Positions 47,486 through 58,665 of a stretch of 64,000 nt of DNA are shown here, in pieces. The stretch is taken from contig NC_061815.1 of NCBI RefSeq assembly GCF_021462225.1, positions 47,851,873-47,915,872 of the forward strand, written 5' to 3'. The notes below the pieces were generated by a model that saw only the letters and a list, made by a program, of their open reading frames with translations, did not search any database and had not been told where the DNA came from. This stretch comes from Girardinichthys multiradiatus (lineage: Eukaryota; Chordata; Actinopteri; Cyprinodontiformes; Goodeidae). A program made the translations under genes and the position numbers. Every line of letters starts with the position of its first letter. Position 1 is the stretch's first letter.

Positions 47486-48278
47486 CTCATTCAAGCGCTG
47501 GGTAAATGCTTTGAAGAAATCAATGCATGGATGTGCCAAAATTTTCTTTAGCTGAATCAAAACAAAACTGAAGTACCGGTAATAATTCTGGACCAAAGAA
47601 AGAGCGTTTAAAAGTTAGCACACAACTTCAGTTAATACAGCTAGAAACCACCAATCAGGCTCGAAACCTGGGTGTAGTGATGGACTCAGACCTGAACCTT
47701 CAGAGGCACATAAAGACAGTAACAAGGTCAGCCTTCTATCACCTAAAGAACATCTCCAGGATTAAAGGACTAATGTCTCAGCAGGACCTTGAAAAACTAA
47801 TTCATGCGTTCATCTTTAGTAGAATTGATTACTGCAACGGTGTCTTCACAGGTCTGTTTAAAAGTCGATCAGACAGCTGCAGTTGATCCAGAACGCTGCT
47901 GCCCGCGTCCTCACTAGAACTAAGAAAGTGGAGAACATCGGCCCGGTTCTAAAGTCCCTACACTGGCTCCCTGTAGTTCAGAGAATAGACTTTAAAATAC
48001 TTCTGTTAGTCTATAAATCACTGAATGGCTTAGCACCAAAATTCATTACAGACTTGTTGCCAGTGTATCAACCACCCAGACCTCTCAGGTCTTCTGGCTC
48101 AAATCTACTCTGCATACCCAGAACCAGAACCAAACATGGAGAAGCGGCTTTTAGTTCTTATGCTCCACTAATCTGGAATAAACTCCCAGAAAACTGTAAA
48201 AGCGCCAAAACCCTAAATTGCTTTAAATCAAGATTAAAAACTGATTTGTTTAGAGTGGACTTTGACTGGGCCATCTAA
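47486..48278 (+). pseudogene. L2 LINE C-terminal domain fragments
   Basis: After a degraded stretch (47486-47676, where a GTGACTA...GTGACTA local duplication and stops occur) the frame 47677-47886 gives MDSDLNLQRHIKTVTRSAFY and DLEKLIHAFIFSRIDYCNGV. A one-base loss near 47870 shifts to 47883-48278, with IQNAAARVLTRTKKVENIGP, SLHWLPVVQRIDFKILLLVY, SLNGLAPKFITDLLP and ENCKSAKTLNCFKSRLKTDL. This domain follows the RT in L2/CR1 elements. The stop is TAA at 48276-48278. Confidence 0.85.
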
Positions 48279-48474
48279 ACATTATTAGTTAAGTTTTCAG
48301 TCCAATTTTCCTTTCATTTTCTTATCCATCATTCTATTCTCTTTATTTTATTTTTACTTTTTTTAATTACCTCTGTTGTTTGATTTTCTGTATCATTGTA
48401 ATGTTTTTCCTTATATACAGCGCCTTGAGTGCTTTGTTGCTGAAAAGCGCTATATAAATAAACTTGACTTGACT

Positions 48475-50261
48475 AACACATCACTGCTATCTGCTTGGTA
48501 CTATTCTAGTGGTCTAGAATAACCCAAATGCTGATAACAGCATTTGGGTCCACTCAGGCACATAAAAACGCCACCACACTGGTGCAAACACATTTAAATA
48601 TTCAGAGATTTTTAATGTTCAGTTGGAAGAATAAAAATGCTGTTTATTTCCAAACTGATATTTTTTTAAATGCAAATGCTAATTCATTTTCTGAAAAGGT
48701 TTTAGGATTCAAGATGCTCTTCAGATCTATAAAATGGAGCTGATTGCATTTCCAGCCATTAGCTTAAATTATATATTCTGCTGTTTGTGCTTTAAGCCTG
48801 AGGCAAAAAAAGATCTTTCATTTTGTTTATGTTCTTCTTTAGAAGTGTAACACAATAAGTGAGCATATAATATCTCTGCAACATGTACACTGGAACTTAG
48901 CTGGTGCAGGAACTGAACTTTTGACCGTTTTGAAGTGAATTTCTAATGTATAAGCCATTGAACTGTTGAAAAGAGTTATCAGTCTACTGTGCGTCTGAAT
49001 GATGAAGCTGCTCTCCCTGCTCTGTTTCATTTTCATAAATTTTCAGGATATTTATAACACGCTTTTAAAAACAGAGCAGCTTTATGATGCTTGCTCTCAG
49101 CAAGATGTAAATAGGCTGAGAGATGAACAGCCATGCCTCACCCGTCTGTCTTGTTTCCCCCCATACAACCGCTTTTAGAGAAAAAGACAATTTTTCCATT
49201 AACTTGATGGTGTCACAATGGAGGTGAGATTGAACCTTGAGAGAGGAGAGGGGAAGTGTTGTTCCCAGAGGGGAACATCCATAACTATAAAGCAAATTTC
49301 AGGGTACCACCAGTTTCCATGAGGCTGGTAGCTCTATTCAAGTTATCATTTCTGTTCTGCTATGGGCAGCAGTTTTACACAGTGGTCCACTATTTTAATG
49401 ACTGTGTCTGCTCTCATTTCATGTAATGACTGTTGTGGATAGGACTGGGTCAATTAATAATGTTCTATGTTTCCTGTTGTCTTTTTCTGTATGAAAGTCT
49501 TAGTTTTAACTCTAACTGTGGATAGACTGCACTTTCTAAACAGCAAGGACCTTTACTTACAGTTATTTAGTTACTTGTGGCAAGCAGTTTAGCCATGCTA
49601 AATGGCATCCAGCAAATGGTGTTCTGGATCCCAGAACCAAATAGGGACACAATAGAGTTCTTGTCCCACAATCATGGCTGATTATAAGAAATGATGAACA
49701 TTTCTTCTTTTCTCTGACCTCCCTTGTTGGAACTGATTTGTAACAGTGGTGGGTCGACATTAATCCCTCAGTGTGTCTTAATGTGTAACAAACACCAAGG
49801 TTTAGAAAACATGCTGATTTTAACAAAGGTAGCAATTAATCATGGCTCTCCGGGTCCCTCGGCAACCAACAGTTAACAGCCTAAACATTTGTTGCTTGTT
49901 TTCTGTCATGTGCACACCTGAGTAAATTCAGACATGTTGACCCAAAACGTATCAATAAAGCCATGTGTGCTAAAATAGGACTGCATAAGTGATTCTCAGA
50001 GTTTGAGTAAGGGCCCCACTGATGGCAATGAAACACCGACATGGGGTCTCACAATGGTCTTTTGAAATTAATTTACATTTGGGAATGATTGGTAATGTTA
50101 TACTTTTTTACTACTTCACCTACAAAACTTTGAAAATACTGTTGAAGGATGGATACAAATACAATGGCTGCTACGGTTGCTAATGATATCATTCTGTCTT
50201 TGTTTAATTGGCTCATGAGTAAGTGTTATATATTTTGAGCAATGATGGCAAATACTGCAAG
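48475..50261. other. Unique AT-rich sequence, nothing recognised
   Basis: No exon, transposon or RNA gene could be supported. Confidence 0.5.
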
Positions 50262-50336
50262 TCTGAATGTAGTGGGAAGCGCTTTGGGGTCCCTGGGGAC
50301 TTGATAAAGCTCTATACAAGTACAGGCCATTTACCA
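50262..50336 (+). mobile_element. 3' tail fragment of an L2-tailed SINE
   Basis: GGGAAGCGCTTTGGGGTCCC, then TAAAGCTCTATACAAGTACAGGCCATTTACCA, matches the usual 3' part of the teleost SINE seen near full length at 53.78-54.03 kb (AAAGCGCTTTGAGTGGTC ... AAAAGCGCTATATAAGTTCAGTCCATT). The tRNA-like head is not recognisable upstream. Confidence 0.6.
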
Positions 50337-50343
50337 TATATAC

Positions 50344-50348
<5 letters not shown>

Positions 50349-50376
<28 letters not shown>
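50349..50376. repeat. (AT)n microsatellite
   Basis: About 14 AT units just past the SINE tail fragment. Confidence 0.9.
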
Positions 50377-50379
50377 AAC

Positions 50380-51113
50380 ATGACATTCAAGATCAGAATG
50401 TTACATCAGACCAATAAAGATGTTTTTTTAACAAACTAGCCTCATCAGAACACATACTCTGTTGCGCATTAACAAAAATTATTTCACTTTAAAACATTAG
50501 TAAAATATCTAAGCTGAATTCAAAGTTTTGGGTAAGCTTAACTACTATTGTTAAAACAGTGCTTATAGTTGAGCATCCTTGGAAGTTACTAAGTTAGCTA
50601 AAAGTCATCATCCTATCTGCTACTATTAAACAAATATTACTTTGGACCTTCCAGACTTCCTCATAGATCTTTTTTTGCTTCCTGATAATTCTTAAATAAG
50701 ATATACTGTTGCTCTTTAAAGCCAGCTATTTGTTATAACATTGTGACACTTAATGAATATAAAGTGGTGCTCAACTAGGCTGCAAATATGTGTGCTTGTG
50801 TGTAGAGGGATGGTAGGAGGCTGTGGTAAGACGGTGGTTGATAAATTGCTGTTATCTGACTTGCTGTTGCAAGAAAAAAACCTACTCCAAACATATGGAT
50901 GGAGGATGGGATAAATCCGTTAGTGACCACATGTTTTAGCGTCTGGTGTCGGGAGGGTTTCCTTGGATGAGCGATTTGGCATGGAATGCATTGGGAAATC
51001 TTAACAGGCTCACACTTTTCACAGTGGTAACATGCTTTGATGCACATCAACAATCTGCTTAAATCTTTGTGTGTTTATGTGCTGGCTGGACTTTCACAAT
51101 AAATTAGTAACAA

Positions 51114-51114
<1 letters not shown>
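50380..51114. other. Unique sequence, nothing recognised
   Basis: No repeat or exon could be supported. Confidence 0.5.
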
Positions 51115-51171
<57 letters not shown>

Positions 51172-51204
51172 GGTGTGTGGGTGTGTGTGTGTGTGTGTGT
51201 GTGT
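51115..51204. repeat. Interrupted (GT)n microsatellite, 90 bp
   Basis: A long TG run with a central GTGGTGTGTGGGTGTGTGGG interruption (about 51163-51181). Open frames of alternating Cys-Val or His-Thr over it are artefacts. Confidence 0.95.
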
Positions 51205-52740
51205 TCCTGCAAAAGCAGTCTCTGAAGAAACGGCACAGGAGGTATGTATGAGCTGGATGCCTCCTTGACAACACCTTGGAGGTAAAAATCAATGTCTGCC
51301 AAACGAAGTGAAATGTTAGGCTCCAGCCAATACATGACAGATGATGCTTAGGGTGGTATTTTCTAAGAAGAATGAAGACTGGAACGCAGGCAGCCTTGTC
51401 TGTTGTTGTCAGATAAAGTGGCATTTTGAAGGACAGTACATCTGACTTCACTGACCACTGTTTTGTTGATTAGAATGATATAGAAGTGTTTGAGAGCCAC
51501 ACTGAGACAAACGGGTGATGAGGTTAAAAATTAAGAATCGCTGCATGGCAGATTAAGCTTTAAATACCCGTTTTACTAATGGATTGTGATGCCAGGCCAC
51601 TCGGGGGACATCACTTACAACTGCAGTTGCACAAAAGCGCAGTCATCTTGATTAAAGTGGATTGATTGTCATATCAAAACAGTGCCTCCGTTTTACAGCA
51701 GAACTAAAATTTTGCGATAAGTCACAAATTTCACAGCTCAACTGCTTATGAATTTAATAGTCCATGTCCAAAAAAAAATTCTGTACTTTCCAGCTGAATG
51801 CCCGCAGAGTTTTAGTCAGATCCCATTTTCCTCGGGGTGGAGCTAAGGCTGCGCAGCCGAATGGAAGCTGTGGAAGCATGCATACTGCGGCACATTAGTC
51901 AGAAAGCACTGTGTTGCCACCTCATGCATGATCAGTCTTCAAGACTCAAGCAGTGACCTCACTGCACAGCCGTGGGCCATATCATGTTGCTGATTGAGCA
52001 TGCAGCAAGCCTCAGAGGGTACGCGGGTTACATCTTCTTCTCGCCGAGAGGAGCAGAGGGTGTTCTGACGGAAAATTCCAAAACATCACTAGTGCTCGAA
52101 GGCTTTTCTCAGCGGGCTTTAGAGTGTGTTTTCAATGTGCGCGTGCATGGAGTGTAACATGCGCTTGCACACATAAAGTTCATCACTCACATCCCATTGA
52201 GGTTATTGACATCTTCAGCATGAACCACCCCACCACTCTAATGGACAAGTTGGTAAGCAGTATGAGGAAAAACCAATGATTTGTCCCATTATTATTCTTG
52301 TCCCATGCTCTGCTCTGTGGCCAGGAGTAATGCAACAGTGGGATATCAATTCAGAGCCTTAGCCCCAGGAAAGCTCTTTGGAAAGCAGAGGGATTTTCAG
52401 CCTGTGTGCTATAGCTCAAACTCTCGAGCCAGACGCTGCAAGAAATGTTGGTTTAAAGAATTATATCTGGACATGTTGAAAGGAGCCCGTTATGGGGAAA
52501 GATACCAAGGCTCAGCTTGCATTGTTTGCTCATTAAAGTTCATTAGATAAAGAGTCTTGGATGACAGGGCATTAATGTTTAAAGCCTGAGCTAATAAGTG
52601 CCATATAGGGTATCACCACATATTTATAATTTTTTAATTCCAGCATATTAGATTTATGCTTTTTTTGCAATAATATATGTTATAAGAATTCATCTTACTG
52701 TCCGTGTAACAAAAATACGTTTAATGTTACATCTTCCCAT
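51205..52740. other. Unique sequence with one weak exon candidate
   Basis: Composition is more balanced at about 51.8-52.2 kb. Apart from the 34-base exon candidate listed separately, no exon or repeat could be supported. Confidence 0.4.
52219..52252 (+). other. Possible 34-bp micro-exon with start codon
   Basis: ATCTTCAG (to 52218) precedes CATGAACCACCCC..., and the stretch ends AAGTTG/GTAAGC, a strong donor at 52253. It would encode an eleven-residue start, MNHPTTLMDKL, in frame to the donor. The upstream pyrimidine tract is weak. No family is recognised. Acceptor-donor pairs this close occur by chance, so this is speculative. Confidence 0.15.
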
Positions 52741-52744
52741 CAGC

Positions 52745-53150
52745 TCTCAGCTGCTTCCCTAGCATCACCACAGCATGATGCAGCCATCACCATGTAATGA
52801 GGCCCCCATCCAAGCTGTAAATCTCTGCAGCTCCTCCAGAAGTACTGAGGCCTCTTTGCTGCTTAGTTAATCCTCTCCTTGGCCCACCTGTCAGTTAAAG
52901 TGGGCAGCCATGTCTTGCTAAGTTTGTAGGTGTGCCATCCTCCTTCCATTGTTTGATTCAGATTGTATTTAAGGGCATTTGAATTAAGAGGTGTCTGTAC
53001 AAATGCAGAACACTTCTCAAAATGTATCTGTTAAAATTGAAACCATGTGACCATTTCGATTCACTTTTTCCACTGTTTGTGTTGGTCTATTAACTGATAA
53101 AGTTTTGGATTATTTTTTTTTTTTTTTTTTGCTGTGCCTCAATGAAGCAC
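52745..53150 (-). mobile_element. Decayed Tc1-like transposon, internally deleted
   Basis: Read from the plus strand, CACCACAGCATGATGCAGCC and GCTGTAAATCTCTGCAGCTCCTCC, GTCAGTTAAAGTGGGCAGCC and CATGTCTTGCTAAGTTTGTAGG correspond to complementary DNA of a common fish Tc1 transposase. The right end TTTGTGTTGGTCTATTAACTG (53078-53098) matches the inverted-repeat sequence seen at the start of the element at 25.28 kb. The order shows that a large internal part of the transposase gene is missing. A T18 run (53113-53130) interrupts the end. Confidence 0.65.
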
Positions 53151-53778
53151 ATACAGCAAAATGTAATAATATGAATAATGTATAACTCTGCTTGAGGTTT
53201 TGGCTCCTTACAAAGATGTCACATTCTAGAAAATGTTGTGTTCTGTTGTCCATTTGTTCCTCTGATGTTTTGTGAAAGATACACACGGCGTAAACCTATT
53301 CCTCCTGAAATTGTCTCACAATGAAGGTGAAAATTAGTCCTCTCTGCAAGTGGAGTGCATCCAGTTGAGAACAATATGCTAACAATTAATCAGGAAAAGA
53401 TATGCTTTCCCCAATTTTAGAGGGATACGGCTTCCTTTGTCTGGCTTTCCCACAAAACTAAGCGATTTGCACAGGAAATGCAATTACAGCAACTGCTGGA
53501 AAAGAGCACCACTACAACCGTAAGTGTTTTTTGTTTTTTGTTCTCAAATCATTTTCTCAAGTGATTGGGGAAGCGAGCTGTAAATGAATAGGGAGGCATA
53601 TGAATAGTTCCCAGAATGCACGTCACATTTCTGTGACCCATCCCCCAGATGATGTAGAGAACATGCTTTTCTGTGCACTTACTGGTGCAGATCTGTTGCT
53701 GTGGTCAGGGAAGTGACTCTAACGTGTGCAGAGCTACATGACCTTCTTAGACGCACTGCAGTTGAAAATAAATTGCAC
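53151..53778. other. Unique sequence, nothing recognised
   Basis: No exon or repeat could be supported. Confidence 0.5.
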
Positions 53779-54031
53779 AAGAGGTGTGGCTCAGTAGGAA
53801 GAGTAGTTGTCTTGCAATCAGAAGGTTGTGGGTTTGATTCCAGCTTCCTCCTGCCATATGTCAATGTGCCCCTGGGCAAGGCACTTAACCTTAAGTTGCC
53901 TACTGATCTGCGTTTCGGTGTATGAATGTGTGAGCATTAGTGAGTGTGATTGGGTGAATGTGGCTCTAGTGTAAAGCGCTTTGAGTGGTCTGCATCACTG
54001 GAAAAGCGCTATATAAGTTCAGTCCATTCAC
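53779..54031 (+). mobile_element. tRNA-derived SINE with L2-type tail
   Basis: A box TGGCTCAGTAGG (53787-53798) and B box GGTTTGATTCC (53831-53841) form a tRNA-like head. The body has GTGCCCCTGGGCAAGGCACT and GAATGTGTGAGCATTAGTGA. The 3' end, AAAGCGCTTTGAGTGGTC and then GGAAAAGCGCTATATAAGTT, resembles the L2 LINE tail at 48.44-48.46 kb (GAAAAGCGCTATATAA is shared). This fits SINEs that borrow L2 reverse transcriptase by sharing its 3' end. Confidence 0.85.
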
Positions 54032-55059
54032 AATTTCTGAATGTTTAAAAGCTTCTCTGCGCCAGCCAGGACCACCCTGGCAAGGGTTTTTACGTTGGCC
54101 CCCATCAACCATTCGCCATCACAACTGCTGGCCTTTACTAAAGCTGTTCAAACAGCTGCAGCCATCTAGATAGTGCTTAAATGACTACTTTCAAGGCCAG
54201 TTTAGTTCAAACATGCAGCAGATTCACAACAAAGGGCTTAGAGGGATCATTTGTATAATAGCATGTCTCCCAATGTCCTCAGGTTTCCTTGTTATTTGAT
54301 GCATTGCAGCTCGCTCTCATCTTAATCTTGCTTCAAGATCAGAAAGGATGATGTAGGGGAATATTGATTTTCATTGTGAGAGGAAGTGGCACGTTGCTGC
54401 TGATGTGGTTATTAAAAAAGCACATTAAATATGTAAACAAACTGTCAGGCAAGGAATTTGTTGCCTGCATGAATGATGCAACAGGGACTGAAAAGTGGGA
54501 TTGCAAATGGGAAAGGTTCATCAGTTTCCTAATGTACTGAGAAATAGCAATGATACTAATGCAGAATGCTCTAAAAGCTTGTTTATTCTTTATTTTAATA
54601 TCAACAAATCTGATAACCTGCTTATGTGGACATAGCTACTTCTGGTAAATAAACTTCTCAAATTTCACATATATCATTTATCTCTTTGTTATTCTTTATG
54701 TAGAAAAAACAACATCCATCATCTTTCCTAACAGTTTTCTTTTAATTCCCCCTTTTTCACACCTTTATAATAATAACATGTTAGGATTTAAACATTGTCT
54801 CTGATCTCCTTCTGAAATAACAGACATTTAACCTTCTGAACTGTTTTAAGCCTGTTTTTTTTCATGCACTATAATCAATGTTTTGCTCAGGATTTAGTTA
54901 TATACTGTACATTGGTGTACAGACACAGACACATTTATTTGCATCCCCATTAAAGATAGAAACCATTAAAATGAATGAATATTGTATTGTGGTGCTCTCA
55001 TGCTGAACATTTTAGAAAAAGCCAACCTTTTATTTTGTCACATTTATTCAGCAGGGAAA
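54032..55059. other. Unique AT-rich sequence, nothing recognised
   Basis: No exon could be supported. ATTTGCATCCCCATTAAA near 54938 might be a remnant of the outer end of the Tc1-like fossil that follows, but this is not certain. Confidence 0.4.
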
Positions 55060-55570
55060 TAAACATATTGACTAAAGTCAATGCTGGCATAGTTACTGGT
55101 GCCTGTGGGATTAATAGTTTGTACTACTCCTTTTTGCCACCAGGACAAACCTTTGTCTTCTGCTATAACATTTTCCATGGTAGGAACATACAGACAAAGC
55201 GATCTTTGACCATTCCTCTTTGCAGAATGTCTCTAGATGGTCCAGAGTCCAGGTTCCTCTCCTGTGTTATGTTTCGTTCAGCTCACACCACAGGTTATCT
55301 GTAGGATTTAGGTCTGGACACTGAGATGAGATGGAGAGAAGGTTTTTTGAGATTGAGAGAAGAGTTTTATGTCTGGTGGCCCAAATGAATAGTGTTTATT
55401 TGGGTTTATGTTCTGGCTCATCGTGCTGATAAAAGACCCGATAATGACCCATTTTCAGTTTATTGATAGAGGCTGTATTTAAGGTGTCCTGGTTCTTCAA
55501 AGAGTTTGTGATTACATGCAGTTTCCAGGACCTTTGGAAGAGAAACAGGCCCACGTCATTCTTTTACATT
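55060..55570 (-). mobile_element. Decayed Tc1-like transposon fossil (third family)
   Basis: Plus-strand motifs TTTGACCATTCCTCTTTGCA, CACACCACAGGTTATCTGTA followed by GGATTTAGGTCTGGACACTG, GACCCATTTTCAGTTT, and AGGACCTTTGGAAGAGAAAC before AGGCCCAC are the complement of a fish Tc1 transposase gene running on the minus strand. All frames are broken and the spacing is compressed, so it has internal deletions. It appears to be a different family from both the 25-kb and 33/43-kb elements. Confidence 0.6.
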
Positions 55571-55764
55571 CTTTTAAAGCAGTTGCAAAAGTTGCCATGA
55601 ATTGTGCCATTCATTAATTTGTTAAAACAAAATTATTATTTCTTTACATTTTTCCCACTAAATAAATATTCTAAAATTAAAGGCTAGATTTGTTTTTCAA
55701 TTTAACATTATGCTGCTGTAATAAAAGAGGATGTTAGTTTAAAGTTTTTTTTCTTTTAATATTT

Positions 55765-55956
55765 TTTTATGGCACTAGAGGTTTTTATTTTTCATTTTTA
55801 TCTACAGTAGGTAGACAGGAAAGAGGGCAAAGAGAGGGGGAGACATTTTGCACATGTCACCAGGCCCTGGACTCAAACCTGGGACAACCACATCGAGGAC
55901 TTTAGCCTGTGCACATGGTCGCGCGATTAACCCCTACATCACCAGCGCCGCGGCCT
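55765..55956 (-). mobile_element. Short tRNA-like SINE (family B), minus-strand copy
   Basis: On the minus strand: GGCCGCGGCGCTGGTGATGT head (A-box region near 55933-55944), GGTTTGAGTCC B box (complement at 55869-55879), CATGTGCAAAATGTCTCCCC, TTTCCTGTCTACCTACTGTA and an A-rich end with CTCTAGTGCC. It has the same layout as the plus-strand copy at 28.2 kb (GGTGGCGCAGGG, GGGTTCTAGTC, CATGTCATCCCC, CTAGTGCC). Confidence 0.75.
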
Positions 55957-56099
55957 AGTTTAAGGTTTTTAATACATTTTTTATTAATGGTGCCAACACA
56001 TATGTCTACATTTGTAGCACCTCACTTCCTTTGGCTAATTTAATATAGATGTCCGTCAGAGATGGCAGAATCTTTAAGAGTTAGCTACTACTTTTAGGA

Positions 56100-56345
56100 T
56101 GTTAAATTCTAATAACCCATCCTCACTTTAACCAGGTTATCTGTGCAGGGTTGTAGGTAGGTTGGTGTCTTTCTCCATGGGCTGAGAAGGAGACAAGACA
56201 ACACAGAGCAGAACATTTCAAACAACCATCCATACACTGATACCTAGGGCCATTTAGAGAAACAAATTAACCTAACATGCATATTTTGGGACTGAGGGAG
56301 GAGTACCCGGAGAGAACCAGGGCATGCCCGGGGAGAACAATGTTC
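56100..56345 (-). mobile_element. Decayed copy of the 24.7-kb SINE, minus strand
   Basis: Complement of the SINE body: CTAGGGCCATTTAGAGAAAC, ATTAACCTAACATGCATATT, GGGACTGAGGGAGGAG, CCGGAGAGAACCAGGGCATG and CCCGGGGAGAACAATG match, inverted, the 24.79-24.91 kb segment (CATGTTCTCCCCGTGCATGC, GTGGGTTCTCTCCAGG, CTCCCACAGTCC, TAATTGGTCTCTCTAAATTG). The tRNA-like head is missing. Confidence 0.7.
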
Positions 56346-57698
56346 TGTTTCAACACCAAAAAAGTAAAGTTGTGGCTTTGATTTTTGTAGCTTTTGGATC
56401 CCACTTGAACAAAAACTGGGTATAGGCTTAAAAAAAAAGAGTTCTGGCAGGCTTTAGAAAAGATGCTGCCTCCACCAAAGCTAGAAACTGTAGCATTTTA
56501 TCAAGGTGTGTGCAAGATCTCTTGCAGAAACAAAGATGCCAAAGCTGTCCACACATGAATAAATAGAACTAAGTGTTTTGGCAGCAGACTAATTGTCAAA
56601 GCAGCTTTTGAGAAAGGGTGTAATTGCTATGTAATCGGAGAACTGACAGAGACAACGGCTAAGCAGTCATCATCTGTATGTTGATCTGCCATCTGTAGCA
56701 GTGACTGGAGGGTGGGGTTGGGGAACTGGATAAACAGTGATGTGAAGCTGCTTATTTTTACAGCATATCTTCAAAGGTTTCAGCTTTTCAGATATTCTTA
56801 CTAACTGTACATTTGTAATTCAGATCAACCTAGCTTGTTCCAATGAGTGTACATTTGTGTAGGACCAAATAATCTATGGGAAGAATGAATGTCTTTTTTT
56901 ATATAATTTTATATATTGCAATGATTATGTAATATCTGAAACATCGGTTGAATTCTGGTTCCTTTTCTAAGAAACAGCTTAAAGGAAATATCCATCTTTA
57001 ATCAGATAGAAAGTCAGAAGAAGAGTGGGCAGGACTGTGAGAGCTGTGAGGATATTTCTCAAGCTGAAGTGAGATAGATTTCAAACAGCTTCTGCTTCTT
57101 CCTTCTCCCAAAACCCCAGGTCCCTGAAATTTCCAACTATCTTTGCTGGAAAATTACCCCCAAACTCACCTTGGGCAAGTTTTTTTCTGGTGGTCCCAAA
57201 CTCCTCTGCGTATGGCCTCCACCTATACCTTCAGGATTTCTTAGTAAGAAGCTTCTGTACCGCTGAATATTAAGGATGCTGCCTGCAAGAAAGGTTTGGA
57301 AAGATTTGGAAACGAAATCCAGACATGTTTAAGAATGACTTTTATGTTAATGAAGTAAGTTCAAGGTGTCTTTCTTATGTATGTCCTTAATTTTCACCGT
57401 AAAAGCACCATGGGCCTGCGACAAAAACAGAACAACTGTAATAATTACATTTTTAGTCAAAAGACATTTCATAAGTCTAGGTTCAGAAGCTCTGAGGAAC
57501 ATAAATCAGAGTGCAGTTGTATTATAACTATTTCAATATTCTGTTTATGGAATGAAAAGAGGACTGTGTTTACTATCAAACTGTGAAAAAGTCATTTCAT
57601 TTACCAGTCCGGCATTATGGCACATTTGTCTGGATAAAAAGGTTGTACAGGGAGCAAGAAAGAAATCTGCCCAATAAAGAAATCCATCAATAAGAAGT
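56346..57698. other. Unique AT-rich sequence, nothing recognised
   Basis: No exon or further repeat could be supported. Confidence 0.5.
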
Positions 57699-57747
57699 TA
57701 TATATATATATATATAAATATATATATATTTATATATATATATTTAT
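57699..57747. repeat. (AT)n microsatellite with AAAT/TTTA breaks
   Basis: About 48 bases of TA repeats interrupted twice, forming an almost perfect self-complementary tract. Confidence 0.85.
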
Positions 57748-57917
57748 TTTAACATTGCCGGGATTATAAATTTACACAAAAGAGGTGTTAAATGATCTAA
57801 GCTCAAACTATATTTTACAGTTCTACAGAAAGGCTTGTAAAAAAAACATGAATTTAGATTTTGTTTATTGTTGAAAGATTTTTTTGTAATCTCCAGATTT
57901 AAAAGATTTAACAGACA

Positions 57918-58665
57918 ATTTTCAAAACAATTAAAAGAACACCTTGAAACCTTTGAAAACTGATGCATTTGGCAAGTCCAATCTGTTGGAATATTATTGC
58001 AGCAACTCAACATGGTCGTCAGTAGTTCTGCATATAACAAATAGTTTACTGAGGAATCTCCTCCCAGATCCTGACTAGGACAGCACTGAGCTCCTGGACA
58101 GTCTGAGGTGCAGCCTGGTGGCTGGACCTAAACATGATGTCCCAGAGATTTTTTATTGGAGGTCATGGAGGACCTGTGTGTATTCTCTTGCCACATGAGG
58201 TCGCGCACTGCCATGCACCAGGAGGAACCCAGGACCCACTGCACCAGCGAATGGTTAACAGATCTCATCCTGTTGCTCTGGGAACAAACGAGCTGATACC
58301 AGTCCTAATGATGGGTTAAGGACCTCCGATGGCCTTGTCCAGTTCTCCTAGAGTAATTGCCTGACTCCTGCAATATCCACCATGCTGTTGAGACTATGCT
58401 TGGAGATAGAAAACCTTCAGGCAATGGCATATATTGATGTGCCATCCTGGTGGAGTTGGACACCCTGTGCAACCTCTTTAGGGTCTAGGTATTGCCTCAA
58501 TGTGCCATTCTTGCTCCTTTAGTGCACCTGCTGTTAATTTCATTAACACCAAAAAGCTAACACTGATTAACAACCCCCTCTACTACATAACTGACATGAA
58601 CAATATTGAAGAAGTTTAACTGACTTGATATTAAACTAGTGTTACCTATTTTTTTTGGAGGGGGT
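57918..58665 (-). mobile_element. Internally deleted mariner/Tc1-type element, ~750 bp
   Basis: The left end (CAAAACAATTAAAAGAACAC, about 57925) and right end (TTAAACTAGTGTTACCTATTTTTTTTGG, in part, about 58632) resemble the ends of a common fish element of this superfamily. Between them are pieces in the order of its transposase complement: TTGCAGCAACTCAACATGG, GAGCTCCTGGACAGTCTGAG, CACCAGGAGGAACCCAGGAC, TTGATGTGCCATCCTGGTGG, TGTTAATTTCATTAACACCA. Several hundred bases of the middle of the gene are missing relative to the remembered family, and no frame is intact. Boundaries are approximate. Confidence 0.65.

Larger units (their letters stand above)
45960..48474 (+). mobile_element. L2-type LINE, 5'-truncated and broken
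   Basis: About 2.5 kb of a CR1/L2-group non-LTR retrotransposon: end of the apurinic endonuclease, linker, reverse transcriptase, C-terminal domain, a ~195-bp 3' UTR and the tail GCGCTATATAAATAAACTTGACTTGAC (48449-48474, in part). The 5' part (ORF1 and most of the endonuclease) is missing, as usual for this class. There is at least one nonsense codon and at least three frame changes. It resembles the L2/Maui-like elements of teleosts. It is older than the Tc1 copies but still easily readable. Confidence 0.85.

Noticed and set aside
51075..51451. Proteins with His-Thr or Cys-Val repeats
   Set aside because: Translation of a GT/CA microsatellite; the same artefact appears at 35.67-36.0 kb.
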